A DNA stretch of 32,043 nt from Rubrivivax sp. (GTDB taxonomy: Bacteria > Pseudomonadota > Gammaproteobacteria > Burkholderiales > Burkholderiaceae_C): assembly GCA_027483705.1 (NCBI GenBank), contig JAIXTY010000325.1, positions 1 to 32,043 of the forward strand, given 5' to 3'. Position 1 is the stretch's first letter; the number at the start of each line of letters is the position of its first letter. A program made the translations under genes and the position numbers. Below, in pieces: positions 30,191 to 32,043 of this stretch. The notes beneath the pieces are model-generated. The model had not been told where the DNA came from, did not search any database, and saw nothing but the letters and a program-made list of their open reading frames with translations.

Positions 30191-31645
30191 TCAGGCCGCG
30201 TCGCGCGGCAGCACCACCGTGAACACGCTGCCGACGCCGCGTGTGCTGGCCACGTCGATGCGGCCGCCCATGCGCAGCACCAGCGCCCGCGTCAGCGCCA
30301 GGCCGATGCCGGTGCCCTCGATGCCGCTGCGCTCGTGGGGCCCGCGCTGGAAGGGCTCGAACAGCTGCTGCAGGTGATCGTCGTCGATGCCCTGGCCGGT
30401 GTCCTCGACCCGCAGCATCGCCAGGCCGCCCGGCGCCGCGCCGATGGTGACGACGACGCGGCCGCCGGCGCGGTTGTACTTGATGGCGTTGGAGATGAGG
30501 TTGATCAGCACCTGCCGCAGCCGCGTGCGGTCGGCATCGAGCGCGAGCAGCGCGCCGGGCTCCAGCACCAGCGTCACGCCCTGCTTCGCGGCGGCGTCCG
30601 ACAGCAGCGCAAAGACCTGCAGCACCAGCTCGCGCAGCTCCATGCGCGACGGCGCCAGCGCCAGGCCGCCGCTTTCGATGCGCGTCAGGTCCAGCAGGTC
30701 GTTGATCATGTGCAGCAGGTGCTCGCCGGCCTCGCGGATGATCTGCAGCCGCCGCTGCTGCTCGGCGCCGGGCGGCTCGGCGCGGTCGATCTGCATCAGC
30801 TGCGTGAAGCCCAGCACGGCGTTCAGCGGCGTGCGCAGCTCGTGGCTCATGCGCGCCAGGAACTCGGTCTTGGCGCGGCTGGCGGCCTGCGCCTCGGCGG
30901 CTTCTTCGCGCGCGCTTTCGAGCTCGCGGCGCTCGCTGATGTCGGTCTGCGTGCCCACCATGCGCAGCGGCCGGCCGTCGGGCGTGCGGTCGACGATGCG
31001 GCCGCGCTCCAGCATCCAGCGCCAGCTGCCGTCGGCGGCGCGGATGCGATAGGCGTGCTCGTAGACCTCGACCTCGCCGCGCTCGTGCCGCAGGTAGGCC
31101 TCGTGGTTGGCGTCGCGGTCCTCCGGGTGGATCAGCGCGTTCCAGTGGTCCTGCGTGTGGCCAGCGCCGTCGAGCGGGTAGCCGAGCAGCTTCAGGCCCT
31201 GGTCGATGTCGGTGAGCCAGTCGCTCTCGATCCACCACTCCCACACAAAGGTGCCGGCGCCGGCCAGCGCGCTGCGGATCAGCCCGGCCTCGGGCCCGCT
31301 GTAGCGCACGGTGGCGGGGTCGGCCGCCTGCTCGGCGCGCCGCACCAGAAGCGTCACCAGTGCCGGCAGCACCGGGTCCAGCAGCGCCGGGGCCAGCGCG
31401 GCGTCCACCTCCAGGTGGCCGAGCGTGCGCCCCAGGCGCTGCAGCGGCATCGACAGCCGGGCGCCCGGCGTGGCGGCCTCACCGTCATCGCGCACGCGGC
31501 ACGCGGCGCCCAGCAGGCGCGACAGCTCCGACAGCAGCAGCGCCAGCGAGCGCGCGGCGTCTTGGCGCTCGACGAGGTCGATCAGCGCGTCGCGGGCTGC
31601 ACGCCACAGCGCGGCATCGGTCGGGCCGCCGGCCGTGGCGCTCAC
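30191..31645 (-). CDS. Soluble PAS-domain sensor histidine kinase
   Basis: The 484-residue product has no membrane segment. Residues about 1-110 form a degenerate GAF-like region; about 125-245 are a PAS_3-type domain (FVWEWWIESDWLTDI, LIHPEDRDANHEAYLRH, RIRAADGSWRWMLERGRIV, GTQTDISERR); a coiled segment leads to the HisKA domain with H268 in MSHELRTPLNAVLGF; then the ATPase domain (NLISNAIKYNRAGG, DTGQGID, GTGIGLALTRAL). It lacks a receiver domain. The start is a GTG at 31645, four bases after the zinc-finger gene stop, so it seems co-transcribed with it and ilvE. No partner response regulator is in the window, so its output is unknown; it ends 12 bases from the pulA stop on the opposite strand. 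Confidence 0.88.
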   Translation of the reverse strand: MSATAGGPTDAALWRAARDALIDLVERQDAARSLALLLSELSRLLGAACRVRDDGEAATPGARLSMPLQRLGRTLGHLEVDAALAPALLDPVLPALVTLLVRRAEQAADPATVRYSGPEAGLIRSALAGAGTFVWEWWIESDWLTDIDQGLKLLGYPLDGAGHTQDHWNALIHPEDRDANHEAYLRHERGEVEVYEHAYRIRAADGSWRWMLERGRIVDRTPDGRPLRMVGTQTDISERRELESAREEAAEAQAASRAKTEFLARMSHELRTPLNAVLGFTQLMQIDRAEPPGAEQQRRLQIIREAGEHLLHMINDLLDLTRIESGGLALAPSRMELRELVLQVFALLSDAAAKQGVTLVLEPGALLALDADRTRLRQVLINLISNAIKYNRAGGRVVVTIGAAPGGLAMLRVEDTGQGIDDDHLQQLFEPFQRGPHERSGIEGTGIGLALTRALVLRMGGRIDVASTRGVGSVFTVVLPRDAA

Positions 31646-31649
31646 CGGC

Positions 31650-31868
31650 TCAGTGCGCGCCGTGGGCTTTTTCGCCCGGTTTCAGCCGGTAGGCTGTGCC
31701 GCAGTACGGGCACTTGCCTTCGCCGGTGGTGGCCACGTCGATGAAGACCTTCGGGTGGTTGCTCCACAGCGGCATCTTCGGGTTCGGGCAGAAGACGACG
31801 CCCGGGCCCTGAAGATCGGCCGCCGACAGCTCGACGACGGCGCGGGGTTCGGTGCTGGCGGTGTTCAT
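31650..31868 (-). CDS. Small zinc-finger protein, CHCC type
   Basis: The 72-residue protein matches the zf-CHCC family (PF10276): CPNPKMPLWSNHPKVFID with the first Cys and His, then CPYCGTAYRL with two further cysteines, giving the C-H-C-C zinc ligands. The family is related to the C-terminal domain of mitochondrial NDUFS6 and is widespread in proteobacteria, where its role is unclear. In betaproteobacteria it commonly sits beside ilvE, as here (7 bases after its stop). Confidence 0.88.
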   Translation of the reverse strand: MNTASTEPRAVVELSAADLQGPGVVFCPNPKMPLWSNHPKVFIDVATTGEGKCPYCGTAYRLKPGEKAHGAH

Positions 31869-31875
31869 GGCGGGC

Positions 31876-32043
31876 TCAGACCAGCGTCAGCCACTCGGCG
31901 TACTTCGGGTTGCGGCCGTTCACGATGTCGAAGAACGCGGTCTGGATCTTCTCGGTGATGGGGCCACGGCTGCCGGCGCCCAGCTCGATGCGGTCCAGCT
32001 CACGGATCGGCGTGACTTCGGCGGCCGTGCCGGTGAAGAAGGC
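31876..32043 (-). CDS. ilvE: Branched-chain amino acid aminotransferase, C-terminal fragment
   Basis: Only the last 55 residues are in the window; the gene continues beyond the right edge. The segment reads [17 protein letters not shown], then [21 protein letters not shown] and ends KYAEWLTLV. These are typical of the C-terminus of IlvE, a PLP enzyme that makes valine, leucine and isoleucine from their 2-oxo acids. TGTAAE is the substrate-binding/PLP-phosphate loop region of the family. The downstream zinc-finger gene is probably in the same transcript. Confidence 0.93.
   Translation of the reverse strand, partial: AFFTGTAAEVTPIRELDRIELGAGSRGPITEKIQTAFFDIVNGRNPKYAEWLTLV

Overview
This window is very GC-rich, with strong G/C bias at third codon positions, and its genes are tightly packed with many ATGA-type overlaps. 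The protein relatives I recognise (ProA, a LemA-like protein, a flavocytochrome-c sulfide dehydrogenase flavoprotein, and IlvE followed by a CHCC zinc-finger protein) and a GC-rich dispersed repeat point to a betaproteobacterium of the order Burkholderiales, probably near Rubrivivax, Leptothrix or Ideonella. This placement comes from recall and was not checked by a search.

Layout. (1) 1-1979, plus strand: the end of an unidentified frame, proA, and a LemA-like membrane protein. (2) 1999-5707: a divergent sulfur-type locus. On the minus strand lie an SoxH-like metallo-beta-lactamase-fold hydrolase, a TlpA/SoxW-like thioredoxin and an ArsR-family repressor; on the plus strand lie a small cytochrome c and an FccB-type flavoprotein. 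(3) 5718-9025, minus: an OmpR-type response regulator and a hybrid sensor kinase. (4) 9026-10255: a gene-poor stretch with a terminator-like hairpin, a small membrane protein and a lipoprotein preceded by three 11-bp tandem repeats. (5) 10364-30178: a large starch/maltodextrin locus. (6) 30191-32043, minus: the end of ilvE, a small zinc-finger protein and a PAS histidine kinase.

The starch locus is the main theme. A minus-strand operon reads malK-malE-malF-malG followed by two exported GH13 enzymes. Divergent from it are glgX (debranching) and malQ (4-alpha-glucanotransferase). After an AraC-family gene and two small membrane-associated genes come a second divergent pair: an exported GH13 alpha-amylase and an exported pullulanase. 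Together they would cut and debranch starch outside the cytoplasm, import maltodextrins through MalEFGK and process them inside with GlgX and MalQ.

The most useful observation is a shared palindrome, TGTAGT-N3-ACTACA, seen in front of all four starch transcription units. It overlaps the likely -10 boxes of three of them, which suggests one local repressor; no obvious gene for it lies in the window. Other points worth checking are an FccB relative without the second redox cysteine and with a possible lipobox, an ArsR repressor whose cysteines could sense sulfide, possible leaderless promoters, and a dispersed GC-rich repeat translated as the N-terminus of MalF. Most of the window is conventional metabolism, and I found no CRISPR array, phage, transposase, rRNA or tRNA.
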